Notes under the pieces: model-generated | The model's input: only the letters and a program-made list of their open reading frames with translations | What the model was told of the DNA's origin: nothing | Databases searched by the model: none | In this document: piece by piece, positions 15,770 through 23,945 of the stretch | How the letters are laid out: each line of letters opens with the position of its first letter | Position numbering within the stretch: the stretch's first letter is position 1 | Assembly: GCA_910577675.1 (NCBI GenBank) | Contig: CAJTOR010000035.1 | Location: forward strand, 5,630 to 38,203 | Origin: an uncultured Lachnospiraceae bacterium | GTDB taxonomy: Bacteria > Bacillota > Clostridia > Lachnospirales > Lachnospiraceae | Direction: 5' to 3' | Length of the DNA: 32,574 nt | Position numbers and translations under genes: made by a program

Positions 15770-16375
15770 TCAGGTATTATTTCTATTACCTTCTTCCCCG
15801 GAAGCTCTTTTAAAGTGCCCTCTTAATTCAAATAGTGTCAGTATAATAATGCATGTTGTCACGAATTTCACAAACGATATTAAAATTAAAGTATATCCCC
15901 CAGCCCCGTAATATATCTTCCCCTGTTTCCCCGCTGCTAAGGCCGCTGCCAGAACTGCTGTATTTAACATGGTACAGATCGTGCGGCACCGCCTAAGGCG
16001 GATGGAGAGTACTTCTCCCCGCTTTGGAGAGGTTTTTGCCAGGGCGGCAATATCTGTCAAAAACTGGAAATGAAAATATAGTCTTGCCACAGCTACCAGA
16101 ATATCCAGAATCATAATATGCCCGCCAAGTTCCCGCGAAGCTAACGCCAAAACCCAGTTTAAGGTACTGACCACTGCAAGTACAATACAAAGCGGGCGCA
16201 GCAAAAGAAGATTCCTGCATTCTTTAAAAAGGGCACCGATTGCAAAAAGCAAAAGCAAATAGCCGACAAACTCCGGCAGAAGCTGAATTCCATCAATGCT
16301 AAAGCCAAAATTCAAAAAGAAATATCCCCAGGCTGCAAAAGTAAGACCACGGTACTGTAGCATTTTATCGCCCAT
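15770..16375 (-). CDS. Integral membrane protein of the BlaI-BlaR1 operon
   Basis: The 201-residue product starts MGDKMLQYRG; GGGAG eight bases before the ATG at 16373-16375 supports the start, which overlaps the BlaR1-like gene by 11 nt. It has about five or six hydrophobic segments with a basic loop (SIRLRRCRT) in the middle and a charged C-terminus. No catalytic motif is visible and I do not recognise the family. Its position as third gene of the BlaI-BlaR1 operon suggests it is an output or an accessory membrane component of that sensing system; this is inference from context. Confidence 0.7.
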   Translation of the reverse strand: MGDKMLQYRGLTFAAWGYFFLNFGFSIDGIQLLPEFVGYLLLLFAIGALFKECRNLLLLRPLCIVLAVVSTLNWVLALASRELGGHIMILDILVAVARLYFHFQFLTDIAALAKTSPKRGEVLSIRLRRCRTICTMLNTAVLAAALAAGKQGKIYYGAGGYTLILISFVKFVTTCIIILTLFELRGHFKRASGEEGNRNNT

Positions 16376-18416
16376 AACCCCCGCTCCCTTCCAGAAGTTC
16401 GAGAATGGGATCTGCATATAATTTATTGTTAATATATATTTCCATCATATAGCAGTCCGGAATTTCAAGCTTTCCGTTCCCACCTTGCCCACCAATCACA
16501 AATTCATCCGAAAAGCCTTCCCCATAAGGTAAGGTACCATAGGAACTTCCGTCCGAGCTGCTGCCAGAAAAAGTCCCATGTCCCGGTTCCCTGCCCGAGC
16601 GATCTATCTCATATTTCCCGAGTCCGAAAATCCCTTCCGGAACGATATTCTTCATACTATCCTTAGTTTCTTTCGTCCTGTCCCATACCACACGCCCAAC
16701 ATGACCAAACTGTTCATAACGGCATTTATCTTCCGGTTTCCCAATATAGTGTGCCATAACCTTATAGCCGGAATATACCGTAAATTCCCCGTCCGGCTGC
16801 GGTATCAGGTCATATCCATCATCGCTTATTCCCTGATTTTCCACACAGGCCGCCGTCTGCCAGCGCATGGTGAATGAAAAGTCCTTTGTCACCGCCTTAT
16901 AATTCCAGGCTGGAAGTTCATTCCCTCCGAGCGGAATCCTAAGAAGCCACGCATCCCCCTCAAATATTATAAACTCCTCCTGCGGGATAACTACAAAGCG
17001 GTCGCCCTGTTTTTTTGCGAGGACACTTTGAGCCCCGAACCACACATCTCCCCGTTCCCCCATCTCCTCCGTACACAGAGAATCCGATAGTTTCAAAACC
17101 AGAATCCCTTCAAAGACATCTTCCTCCTTCTCGTTTAAATTATAAATCTTATAGCCTGCTGAAGGATCGGGCGGGACGGGCAGAGCCATGTTTTTAAGAC
17201 TGTCAAATTCCCCCTTCGAAAGAAAGGTTTTAGCAAGAAACTCCTGCCTATCAAGGGGCGCGCAAATAGCCAGATAGGGAATATTTCTGTTAAGCACCGC
17301 CTTGGCATAAGTATCAAATGCACCTGCGATAGTTGTACAGCCTATTATCCTGGCCTGCGCCATCTCCGCCACATCGCCGCCAAACAGCGGGTGGCTCTTC
17401 CCAAGCGCTTCTTCCGGTTTTGTCCCGACAATCAACGGCACTGAAAGTACAAGGAGAATACATCCGGAAACAAAACCCATCCCCGCCGGATATCTTTTAA
17501 ACCGGGTGATTGCCACAATGCGCCGTCTGATATTTTTCCCGCCGTTTGCCACCGAGGAGGTACCGGGCATCCTGGCATATTTCACGCCCGTCATCTCAAG
17601 CAGGATACGCCCGTAATCCCGCCGTTCTTCGCCGGAAAGCCTCTCCAATACACGCTGGTCACAGAGGGATTCCAGATTATTTCCAGCCAGATTTGCACAT
17701 GCCCATATAAGAGGGTTGCACCAGTGAAGACTGCGGAACAGGCAGATCGCAAGCCCCCATAAAACATCATGGTATTTTAAGTGCAGCAGCTCATGCAGGA
17801 TCACTTTTTCGTCCGTTTTAAGCCCTGCCGGCAGCACAAGAACGGGGCGGAACAAGCCGCAGATAAACGCCGATTCAAGTCCCTCCTCCTGAACAACCCT
17901 GCATGAGGAAAGATGATATTTATCCGCCACAAAATCAACAAATTTTTGCACCCTATAATCTTCCTGCCCCACATCCTCAGGTAAATAGCGCTTTCCCGCC
18001 CTAAAATCCGCCTTCTTAAAAATCCTTGCAAGCGCAAGGCGCAGCATAAAATACAAAGAAAAATACCGAACCAGAAAAAATATCACACCTACCACATAAA
18101 TACCATATATCCAGTCAAATATATTCTCTAGTTCCCCAAAAACCGGGAGCGGGATGGGCGCGGCAACTTTCGTAATTGTCCCATATTCCCCCGTAAAATA
18201 CGATTTCATCGTTTCTACCAAAAGAGGCCAGTTAATCAAAGTATATCTGCCCGAAAATCCCGCCGGTACAACCATGGTCAGGGCAACAAGCCCCCAAATC
18301 CAAAACTGCCAGCGGGGTGAGAACTTATCCCGAAACATCGCCTTCACACATAGCACCAAGACCGCAACCCCGGAAACAGTAAGTGTTTGCAGTAAAAACG
18401 ACCAGAAATCTTTCAT
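16365..18416 (-). CDS. BlaR1-family M56 membrane metallopeptidase
   Basis: The 683-residue product is an M56 peptidase of the BlaR1/MecR1 type, which cleaves or inactivates a BlaI repressor when its outer domain senses a signal. The first 330 residues contain about four membrane segments and the zinc motif HELLH in ILHELLHLKYHD (about 206-217). The remaining 350 residues are extracytoplasmic. They lack the recognisable Ser-x-x-Lys transpeptidase-like sensor of classical beta-lactam receptors, so the signal is probably not beta-lactam binding in the BlaR1 manner. GGAGG precedes the ATG, which lies three bases after the blaI-like stop. No beta-lactamase gene is nearby. Confidence 0.87.
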   Translation of the reverse strand: MKDFWSFLLQTLTVSGVAVLVLCVKAMFRDKFSPRWQFWIWGLVALTMVVPAGFSGRYTLINWPLLVETMKSYFTGEYGTITKVAAPIPLPVFGELENIFDWIYGIYVVGVIFFLVRYFSLYFMLRLALARIFKKADFRAGKRYLPEDVGQEDYRVQKFVDFVADKYHLSSCRVVQEEGLESAFICGLFRPVLVLPAGLKTDEKVILHELLHLKYHDVLWGLAICLFRSLHWCNPLIWACANLAGNNLESLCDQRVLERLSGEERRDYGRILLEMTGVKYARMPGTSSVANGGKNIRRRIVAITRFKRYPAGMGFVSGCILLVLSVPLIVGTKPEEALGKSHPLFGGDVAEMAQARIIGCTTIAGAFDTYAKAVLNRNIPYLAICAPLDRQEFLAKTFLSKGEFDSLKNMALPVPPDPSAGYKIYNLNEKEEDVFEGILVLKLSDSLCTEEMGERGDVWFGAQSVLAKKQGDRFVVIPQEEFIIFEGDAWLLRIPLGGNELPAWNYKAVTKDFSFTMRWQTAACVENQGISDDGYDLIPQPDGEFTVYSGYKVMAHYIGKPEDKCRYEQFGHVGRVVWDRTKETKDSMKNIVPEGIFGLGKYEIDRSGREPGHGTFSGSSSDGSSYGTLPYGEGFSDEFVIGGQGGNGKLEIPDCYMMEIYINNKLYADPILELLEGSGGYGR

Positions 18417-18419
18417 GGG

Positions 18420-18785
18420 CTACACCTCCATTTCATCTAGCAGGTGGCGCAGTTCATCCCTCTCCTGCTCCGTTATCGGTTCCTCCTTTAAAAATGCTGC
18501 CACAAGGTCTTTTGTAGAACCTTTGTATACCTGCTTCAAAAAGCTGTTCCTAGCCTGCGAACGGCATTCCTCGCGGCTTAAAACAGCCTGATAGTGCCTT
18601 GGGTAGCCCTGTTCTATGTAGGAAACCATGCCCTTTGCCTCCATGCGTGTCAGGTATGTCAGCACTGTGTTCCTGCTCCAGCCGGTTTCCGGGTACAGCG
18701 CCTTAAAGAGCTCCCCGAGCGTCGCCCCGCCACTCTCCCACAACAGGTCAAGCACCATCCATTCCCTCTCCGATAATTTTGCCAT
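18420..18785 (-). CDS. BlaI/MecI-family repressor
   Basis: The 121-residue product is a winged-helix repressor of the BlaI/MecI/CopY family. The DNA-binding N-terminal half includes LSEREWMVLDLLWE and the recognition region WSRNTVLTYLTRMEAKG; the C-terminal half is the dimerisation arm with the cleavable linker region near SREECRSQARNSFL. An AGGAGGTG ribosome binding site is present. It leads an operon with the BlaR1-like peptidase and a membrane protein. Two TACAnnTGTA operators lie over its promoter, so it almost certainly represses its own operon. Confidence 0.93.
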   Translation of the reverse strand: MAKLSEREWMVLDLLWESGGATLGELFKALYPETGWSRNTVLTYLTRMEAKGMVSYIEQGYPRHYQAVLSREECRSQARNSFLKQVYKGSTKDLVAAFLKEEPITEQERDELRHLLDEMEV

Positions 18786-18795
18786 GATACACCTC

Positions 18796-18850
18796 CTACA
18801 ACTGTAGTTTTTCTAATTAATATACTACACTTGTAGGAGGCTGTTGTCAA
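18796..18850 (-). promoter_or_regulatory. BlaI-type operators and promoter
   Basis: On the minus strand TTGACA (18845-18850) and TAGTAT (18822-18827) are separated by 17 bases. Two BlaI-like dyads are present: CTACAACTGTAG (18796-18807) and CTACACTTGTAG (18825-18836), centres 29 bp apart. One covers the -10 and the other the transcription start and ribosome-binding region. This matches the TACAnnTGTA core known for BlaI/MecI operators and supports autorepression. Confidence 0.88.
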
Positions 18851-18956
18851 GCAAAATAACTGATTTACAAAATATTGTCAATTCTTGTAATTACTTTCAT
18901 TCGAATTACCCTCTCCCTGCTAAAGGGGGGAGGATGAAATTCCGGGCATAATATCC

Positions 18957-20930
18957 TCACCCCGGCAAACCCTCCTCACAGTGCAAGACCGCCCCCTCGA
19001 CATATTTTCTCTCCATTTCATGCCGCAATTTCCTGTTTTCCGGTGTGTCGAAAATAATCGAAAAGTCATAGTCCGCCGGATACAATTCCTGCGCGGATAC
19101 TATAAGCTTCACACGCTTATGATTAATCCAGATTTTTTTGTCCGTAAGCTGCACGCGCAGCACCCCCCTGTCATTAACAGGCTCGCACACAATCGCAAGT
19201 TTTTTGTCCGGGTAGATCATCACACTGTCGCCGCGATGAAATTTCTCCGCAAGCAATCCCTTAGCGGCGGGCTGCCTCTGTTTCTTTAGCTTTGGCGCTG
19301 CACTATTCCCCCATTCCTTCGGGATACCGGCTAATTGATCTTCCTTTCCATATCCCCCTTTCTGCCCACACTCCCCATATGCCGCACGGGCTGCCCTCTC
19401 TAACATCCTTTTTGGCATACCGTATCTCGCGGCAATATAAAACGCACAACTCTCCCCCGCCTCACCGATTACCAGCCGGTAAGTTGGCTTTAATGATTCC
19501 CGGTCAAATGTCATCCGCGCATTTAAAATCCCTGACTCCCTCTTTGCATACTGCTTTACTTCCGGGTAATGCGTTGTGACAACAAAGAGCGCCCCGCTTT
19601 TTTTAAGTTCCTCCAATATCGCAACCGCCAGTCCCATCCCCTCCGCTGGATCAGTCCCGGAGCCAAGCTCATCTAATATTACCAGGCTGTCGGGCGATAT
19701 GTTTTTCAGGATATCAAGCACATTTACAATATGGGCCGAAAAAGTTGAAAGATTTTCTGAAAGACTCTGCCCGTCACCAATATCACAAAGATAGTTGCTG
19801 CGCATACACAGACTTGCCTTCCTACAGGTTACATGCAGCCCGCACTGCGCCATCAGGCAGGCAAGTGCCACCGTCTTGATGGCAACTGTTTTCCCGCCCG
19901 TATTCGGGCCTGTAATCACAATCCCCCGAATATTTTCCTCCGCGCCCTTCTGCCCGTGATATTCCTCCGCGGGATATCCTATCCGAAATTGCAGCGGCAC
20001 ACATATTTTTTTATCCATCAGAGGATGCCTGCCGTCCTCAATAACAATGCGCCCCGAAAGATTCACTTCCGGCTCCACACCGTTATATTCCTGGCTGAGC
20101 TTCCCCTTTGAAAAAATATAGTCCAGTTTTTCCATCACCCTGACATTCTCCGCCATAATATCCGAAATTTCCGCCACTTTCGATGTGAGTGCGTACAGAA
20201 TCCTCCTCACCTCATCCTCTTCCGAGAGGCGCAGCATCACCAGCTCCTCATAATATTTTGCAACCGCGGCAGGCTCGATAAAAATAGTGTTCCCCGTCGC
20301 AGATTTGTCGATCACACTCCCCGATATCCGGAACTTATACTCTTTTTTAACTGGCACGCAGATATGCCCGTTCCGCTGCGTTGCAAAACTATCCGACATC
20401 GAATCCTTATTCGAGCGGATCACCGCTTCCGCCTTCTCCCTCATAGCCTGTTCCGCCCGCATAATATCGCCGCGAAGACCTCGAAGAAGCTTTGAGGCAT
20501 TATCACAGACCGTCCCGCCGCGCACCTGCATGGTTATCTCCTCCGCCAGTTCCTCCTGCGCATCCAGATTCTCCTCATAATATGCCAGTGACAAATCAAG
20601 CGCCTTGCAGCGCGAGAGATATCCTTTAAAACGCCGCACGGCAACCAATACCTGCGCAAAACTTTCGAGCTCAGCAGCCCCCAGGCATTCTCCCCGCAGG
20701 GCAGCACCCGTAAGCTTTCCCACGCCCTCTAAGGAAACAAGCGGCGGGTTCCCATATTTATCAAGCATCGTCCGCGCTTGTGTAGTTTCGGCTAGTTCCT
20801 TCCTCAATTCACTTTCGGACAAAAACGGCTTAACTTCCATAATCTTTTCTTTCGCCGCCCCCGTAAGCGCAAAAGCTGCCCAATCTTCCCTGATTTTATC
20901 AAATTCCAAAATATGTTCGTAATGATCCAT
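18957..20930 (-). CDS. MutS2-like ATPase lacking the Smr domain
   Basis: The 657-residue product is a MutS2-type P-loop ATPase. It has the MutS2-like core/lever region with a long helical stretch, Walker A GPNTGGKT (about 340), the ST(F)SAH signalling loop, Walker B ILDELGSGTDPAEG (about 415-430) and VTTHYPEVK. MutS2 proteins of about 780 residues end in a Smr nuclease domain; here the sequence stops after a KOW-like region and a short tail ending HCEEGLPG, with no Smr motif. It is therefore a shorter paralogue, with a role in DNA or ribosome-collision processing not predictable from sequence. AAGGAG precedes the ATG. It appears to be transcribed alone. Confidence 0.88.
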   Translation of the reverse strand: MDHYEHILEFDKIREDWAAFALTGAAKEKIMEVKPFLSESELRKELAETTQARTMLDKYGNPPLVSLEGVGKLTGAALRGECLGAAELESFAQVLVAVRRFKGYLSRCKALDLSLAYYEENLDAQEELAEEITMQVRGGTVCDNASKLLRGLRGDIMRAEQAMREKAEAVIRSNKDSMSDSFATQRNGHICVPVKKEYKFRISGSVIDKSATGNTIFIEPAAVAKYYEELVMLRLSEEDEVRRILYALTSKVAEISDIMAENVRVMEKLDYIFSKGKLSQEYNGVEPEVNLSGRIVIEDGRHPLMDKKICVPLQFRIGYPAEEYHGQKGAEENIRGIVITGPNTGGKTVAIKTVALACLMAQCGLHVTCRKASLCMRSNYLCDIGDGQSLSENLSTFSAHIVNVLDILKNISPDSLVILDELGSGTDPAEGMGLAVAILEELKKSGALFVVTTHYPEVKQYAKRESGILNARMTFDRESLKPTYRLVIGEAGESCAFYIAARYGMPKRMLERAARAAYGECGQKGGYGKEDQLAGIPKEWGNSAAPKLKKQRQPAAKGLLAEKFHRGDSVMIYPDKKLAIVCEPVNDRGVLRVQLTDKKIWINHKRVKLIVSAQELYPADYDFSIIFDTPENRKLRHEMERKYVEGAVLHCEEGLPG

Positions 20931-21150
20931 GATTATCTCCTTTTCAATCTGACTGCCGGGCTTTTCCCAGCAGCCCTTTTTCTGTGCCGGCAGCTTCCAT
21001 CCGACACCTGAAATTATCCGTACCTTACAACAACCATGGATAGAATTTAACCTGTCAAAGAAATCAGCATAGGGATATCATTTCCTTATGACACAGCAGA
21101 CTTTCGATTTGCCGCCCCTGATTCCCGCATACAAACTGAAATTTGCGCAC

Positions 21151-21176
21151 AAAAAAAACACGGCCATAACGCCATG
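21151..21176 (-). terminator. Intrinsic terminator of the candidate RNA
   Basis: On the minus strand CATGGC and GCCGTG form a six-base-pair stem (one G-U) around a GTTATG loop. The stem can extend by about three weaker pairs into the flank and is followed directly by eight T residues. No open frame ends just before it, so it fits an RNA gene or a leader attenuator. Confidence 0.7.
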
Positions 21177-21388
21177 CTTCACTGTTTAACGAAAAATCTG
21201 CCGGGCAACTTTCCTGTTTCCCGATCCGATTTCCCGCCCTAAGATTTCACCGGGCACACAAATTTGCCATCCCGTTTCCGTATCCATCCTATCTGCAAGC
21301 ACTTGTAAGGCAATTGAGGTCAGTATATATTATACCAACCATCGGGCAGACTTACCCCCTCTTCGGATAAATCTCCCCTTTCAACTAT

Positions 21389-21427
21389 TTACTTCGCCGA
21401 AACTTCGCTCCCTACAATGCTTGTCAT
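21389..21427 (-). CDS. 12-codon leader-type reading frame
   Basis: The ATG at 21425-21427 is preceded by GCGGAGG at ideal spacing, about 25 bases after the predicted transcription start. It encodes MTSIVGSEVSAK and then stops. Its first codons form the 5' strand of the 14-bp stem of the candidate RNA, so ribosomes on this frame would disrupt the fold. It could be a leader peptide or a coincidental start. Confidence 0.35.
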   Translation of the reverse strand: MTSIVGSEVSAK

Positions 21428-21458
21428 AAAATCCTCCGCTTTCTTTTATTTGCACATT

Positions 21459-21487
21459 ATTATACAGGAAACCTACGAGGAATGCAA
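21459..21487 (-). promoter_or_regulatory. Promoter of the candidate structured RNA
   Basis: TTGCAT (21482-21487) and TATAAT (21459-21464) on the minus strand are exactly 17 bases apart. This is one of the best housekeeping-type promoters in the window, and no conventional gene follows it for more than 500 bases. Confidence 0.65.
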
Positions 21488-21514
21488 GGAAAAATTGCTT
21501 TTTTCTAATATTTT

Positions 21515-21601
21515 ACAAATTCGTAATCCCCGGGCGGCACGCGGCGGCGCTTGCGATCTTCACGTCGGCGGGGTACAAATCCATAATCCCAGGGCAGGCA
21601 C
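21515..21601. repeat. Pair of imperfect 26-27-bp repeats
   Basis: Two imperfect direct copies, each starting ACAAAT and containing TAATCCC-GGGC and a final GCAC, lie at 21515-21540 and 21575-21601, a 60-bp period. The spacer between them is unusually G+C-rich (GCGGCGGCGC). They resemble dispersed intergenic repeats rather than coding sequence. Confidence 0.5.
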
Positions 21602-21704
21602 ACTAAACCCGGTGGCAAAAAGACAATATAAAAAGGGACTGGAATCTTTTACCGCCTGAAGTTTTTCTTCCTGCGATATTTTTGTGTTTTTTCATACATA
21701 AAAC

Positions 21705-21762
21705 ATGCTCCCTCCTAAGTAACAAGTTTTTTTATTTCACTTGTCTACCTAGAAGGGAGCAT
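21705..21762. repeat. 58-nt near-perfect hairpin element
   Basis: ATGCTCCCT (21705-21713) and AGGGAGCAT (21754-21762) form perfect 9-bp ends. The inner arms continue with few mismatches (CTAAGTAACAAG against CTTGTCTACCTAG) around an A/T-rich loop. It could terminate the downstream end of the second chemoreceptor transcript, but the T-run after it is weak. It may instead be a miniature mobile-element remnant. Confidence 0.5.
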
Positions 21763-21803
21763 ATCACCATTTTACGCCAACCTCTCTTCATCCCCCAAAA
21801 ATT

Positions 21804-21893
21804 CTAAGACCAAACCGATGGGGCTTATCCGGAGCGGAACTGCCCATTGATTTTCACAAATATGATCTAAGACCAAACCGCTGAGGCTTATCC
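21804..21893. repeat. Pair of 27-bp direct repeats
   Basis: CTAAGACCAAACCGATGGGG continuing to CTTATCC at 21804-21830 recurs at 21867-21893 with two mismatches, a 63-bp period. The pair lies just after the stop of the second chemoreceptor gene. The function is unknown. Confidence 0.7.
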
Positions 21894-21915
21894 CCCACCT
21901 GGCACAATTGACAGG

Positions 21916-23655
21916 TTAGACATTCTTAAAACGGTTTACTTCGCTCTCAAGCTTCTCGGAAATCGCCATATTATTATCCGTCTGCTGCTGAACCAGAGTG
22001 ATTGCCTCCACAAGGTTTACCACATTCTCCGCCGCCGTTGCCACACCGCGCGCACTCTCATCCGCAGCGCAGGAAATATCACTGATGCCCTGGTTCATCG
22101 TGCGCACCGTATTATTGATCTCCCCGGTGTTGGCAGCAAATTCCTGCAAAAGCTCATTGATATCATCCGTATCGCGCTCATACTGTTTTGCAATGTCCAC
22201 AAAATCATCATAATCCTTCAAAATCTTCTCATCTATAAAGTGAAGTATATCCTCCGCATTCTTCGCAAGTTTGTTTACCGCACCGGTAACAAGATTGCTG
22301 ATATTCTGGATATTGCCCGCCGTTTTTGCACTGCCGTCCGCAAGCACACGGATTTCTTCCGCCACCACCGCAAAGCCGCGCCCGGCATCCCCGGCTCTTG
22401 CCGCCTCAATCGACGCGTTCAGGGAAAGCAGGTTTGTCTGGCTCGAAATATTAAGAATCTCCTGCGTCAGCTCATTGATGCGCTCCACACTGCGGCTCTC
22501 CGCAAGCGCCGCAGCCAGTGTCCGGCGGATCTCCTCGATCATCTTCCCGGTCTTTTCCTTGCTTGTGATCGTATTCTGGTACATATTACTTGCATGTATC
22601 TTGGACTGGGACACCATATCAACGCCGTCCTGCACCCTCTGATCCATCCCCTGAACCTCGTTCAGTACATTATCACTCCCCGTCACAAGCTGTCCTAAGG
22701 TAGCGGAGATCTCCTCCATACTCGCGGAAAGCTGCTCCATCACAGCAGAAAGATTGTTGGCATCCTGGTTTGAATCAGCAAGCTGTGTCCCCACCTTCCT
22801 GGCGGAATCCATCAGCGTGTCCGCCTCGTCCTTTAACTTTCGCATAATTGTCTGCAACTGTATAATAAACTTATTGATACCCCTGACCATCTGACCGACT
22901 TCGTCCTGCGTTTTCTCCGGAATGCGCTCAGTCAAATCGCCGTTGCCGCTCTCAATCTTCTGCACAATACCCTCAAGCCGCCTGCCGGACTCCCTGGCCG
23001 GCTTGCAGATCGTCCAGTTAACCAGAATAAATAAAACAACCCAGACTATAACGCAGACTGCAAGCGCAATCCCGTTAAAAAAATGCGTTTCCTTAATACT
23101 TTCCTGGTTCTGGCCCGTAATATTATCCATAACACTGTCAATCGCCATACTAAACCGCAACATGACCGCCTCAACCTTTGATGTATGGTTGGACAGACCG
23201 TCAATCAATGCCGGAAGTTTAACAAAATCTCTTGCGCCTGCCGTGTCATATATCGTCTTAACATAATCCTCAAAATCGACAATCACGCTGTTTAGAGAAT
23301 CCGTAAGGGCAAGCAGTTCTTCCTCCCCCGATTCCTCACAAAGCTGCATCGCCAGCTGGAAGCTTTGCTCCATCGAATCCATCCGGGTCGAAAGACGTGA
23401 CATAATTTCCTCATACCCCTGCCCCTGAACGTCCATCTTATAGTATGTAAAATTAGCATAGAGGCGCACTTGCTGAAACTCATCGCGGATATCGCCCTGC
23501 ACCTTTTCCAGCTCGATACAGATGGAAGAAACCTCTTCATTCAGCTCGCTGATCTTTCCGATTTCTAAATAATTCACAACAATTGTAAAAATACAGATGA
23601 TTGCGAGAATATTTACCATCAGATTAATCTTAAACCCTATTGACTTTGTGTTCAT
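21916..23655 (-). CDS. Methyl-accepting chemotaxis protein, helical-bundle sensor
   Basis: The 579-residue chemoreceptor has a first membrane segment (about 9-28). The outer region of about 165 residues is predicted helical and resembles four-helix-bundle sensors, with no Cache motif. A second membrane segment (about 195-217) leads to a HAMP linker (to about 270) and the cytoplasmic coiled coil. The hairpin tip ISSQTNLLSLNASIEAARAG is near residue 402. GGAGGG precedes the ATG by five bases, and a promoter with a palindrome over its -35 lies upstream. The ligand is unknown. It is the only chemoreceptor here on the minus strand and is not part of an evident operon. Confidence 0.93.
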   Translation of the reverse strand: MNTKSIGFKINLMVNILAIICIFTIVVNYLEIGKISELNEEVSSICIELEKVQGDIRDEFQQVRLYANFTYYKMDVQGQGYEEIMSRLSTRMDSMEQSFQLAMQLCEESGEEELLALTDSLNSVIVDFEDYVKTIYDTAGARDFVKLPALIDGLSNHTSKVEAVMLRFSMAIDSVMDNITGQNQESIKETHFFNGIALAVCVIVWVVLFILVNWTICKPARESGRRLEGIVQKIESGNGDLTERIPEKTQDEVGQMVRGINKFIIQLQTIMRKLKDEADTLMDSARKVGTQLADSNQDANNLSAVMEQLSASMEEISATLGQLVTGSDNVLNEVQGMDQRVQDGVDMVSQSKIHASNMYQNTITSKEKTGKMIEEIRRTLAAALAESRSVERINELTQEILNISSQTNLLSLNASIEAARAGDAGRGFAVVAEEIRVLADGSAKTAGNIQNISNLVTGAVNKLAKNAEDILHFIDEKILKDYDDFVDIAKQYERDTDDINELLQEFAANTGEINNTVRTMNQGISDISCAADESARGVATAAENVVNLVEAITLVQQQTDNNMAISEKLESEVNRFKNV

Positions 23656-23740
23656 ATAACCCTCCGTTCTGAAAAGTCACACAGAAAAGTGCATCCGATC
23701 TCCCTGTTTTCTTGGCCTTTTCATATATATTAACAATAAC

Positions 23741-23782
23741 AATTTACCATATTTTCATAAAATATTCAAGAAAATTCTTGAA
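23741..23782 (-). promoter_or_regulatory. Promoter and palindrome upstream of the second chemoreceptor
   Basis: TTGAAT (23764-23769) and TAAATT (23741-23746) on the minus strand are 17 bases apart, with an extended TGG. The dyad TTCAAGAA-AA-TTCTTGAA (23765-23782) overlaps the -35 and could be an operator. Confidence 0.55.
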
Positions 23783-23917
23783 AATAATTGAGTTTATACT
23801 GAATTTTCCAGAAATTAATTGCAAACAAGTTTTGTTATCTAACATTTTCTTATTTATTGTAAAATTTTTACATATCCATCAAGTAACAGTTAATAAAACA
23901 AAAAACAAAGCAATAGT

Positions 23918-23945
23918 TTGACAATACGCCAAAACATGCTATAAT
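23918..23945 (+). promoter_or_regulatory. Promoter of the GH43-chemoreceptor operon
   Basis: A perfect TTGACA (23918-23923) and a perfect TATAAT (23940-23945) are spaced by 16 bases, with an extended TG. Two dyads lie in the following leader: GTTGAA/TTCAAC (23959-23981) and the imperfect 20-bp palindrome GTTTTGCGCTGCGCCAAAAC (23987-24006). A near-consensus promoter with downstream dyads suggests control by a repressor. Confidence 0.75.

Larger units (their letters stand above)
21151..21452 (-). ncRNA. Candidate stand-alone structured RNA, about 300 nt
   Basis: A consensus promoter just upstream and an intrinsic terminator at the end bracket a minus-strand transcript of about 300 nt. Near the 5' end, 21410-21423 pairs with 21296-21310 in a 14-bp stem with one bulge. 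This stem closes a multi-branched loop containing a TAAAT/ATTTA hairpin, a GGG/CCC hairpin, and a 10-bp hairpin with a three-base loop around 21320-21342. The 3' half has shorter G/C-rich helices. A 12-codon frame with a perfect ribosome binding site overlaps the 5' strand of the long stem. It matches none of tmRNA, RNase P, SRP or 6S RNA that I can recall. It may be an unknown riboswitch-like RNA or a small RNA. Confidence 0.5.
20931..21915. other. Gene-poor region with RNA and repeat elements
   Basis: This 985-bp stretch has no convincing protein gene; an 80-codon plus-strand frame at 21417-21659 lacks a ribosome binding site. From left to right it contains the start region of the MutS2-like gene, a minus-strand terminator (21151-21176), a candidate structured RNA up to about 21452 with its promoter, a pair of imperfect repeats (21515-21601), a 58-nt hairpin (21705-21762) and a second repeat pair (21804-21893). 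Confidence 0.7.

Noticed and set aside
21361..21420. Lysine riboswitch, because of GAAAGGGGAG...CCGAAG
   Set aside because: The other conserved lysine-riboswitch segments and its five-helix layout are not found, and no lysine gene follows. A covariance-model search would settle it.
21417..21659. 80-codon plus-strand frame in the gene-poor region
   Set aside because: It has no ribosome binding site, runs antisense to the candidate RNA promoter and through the repeat pair, and its product matches nothing known.
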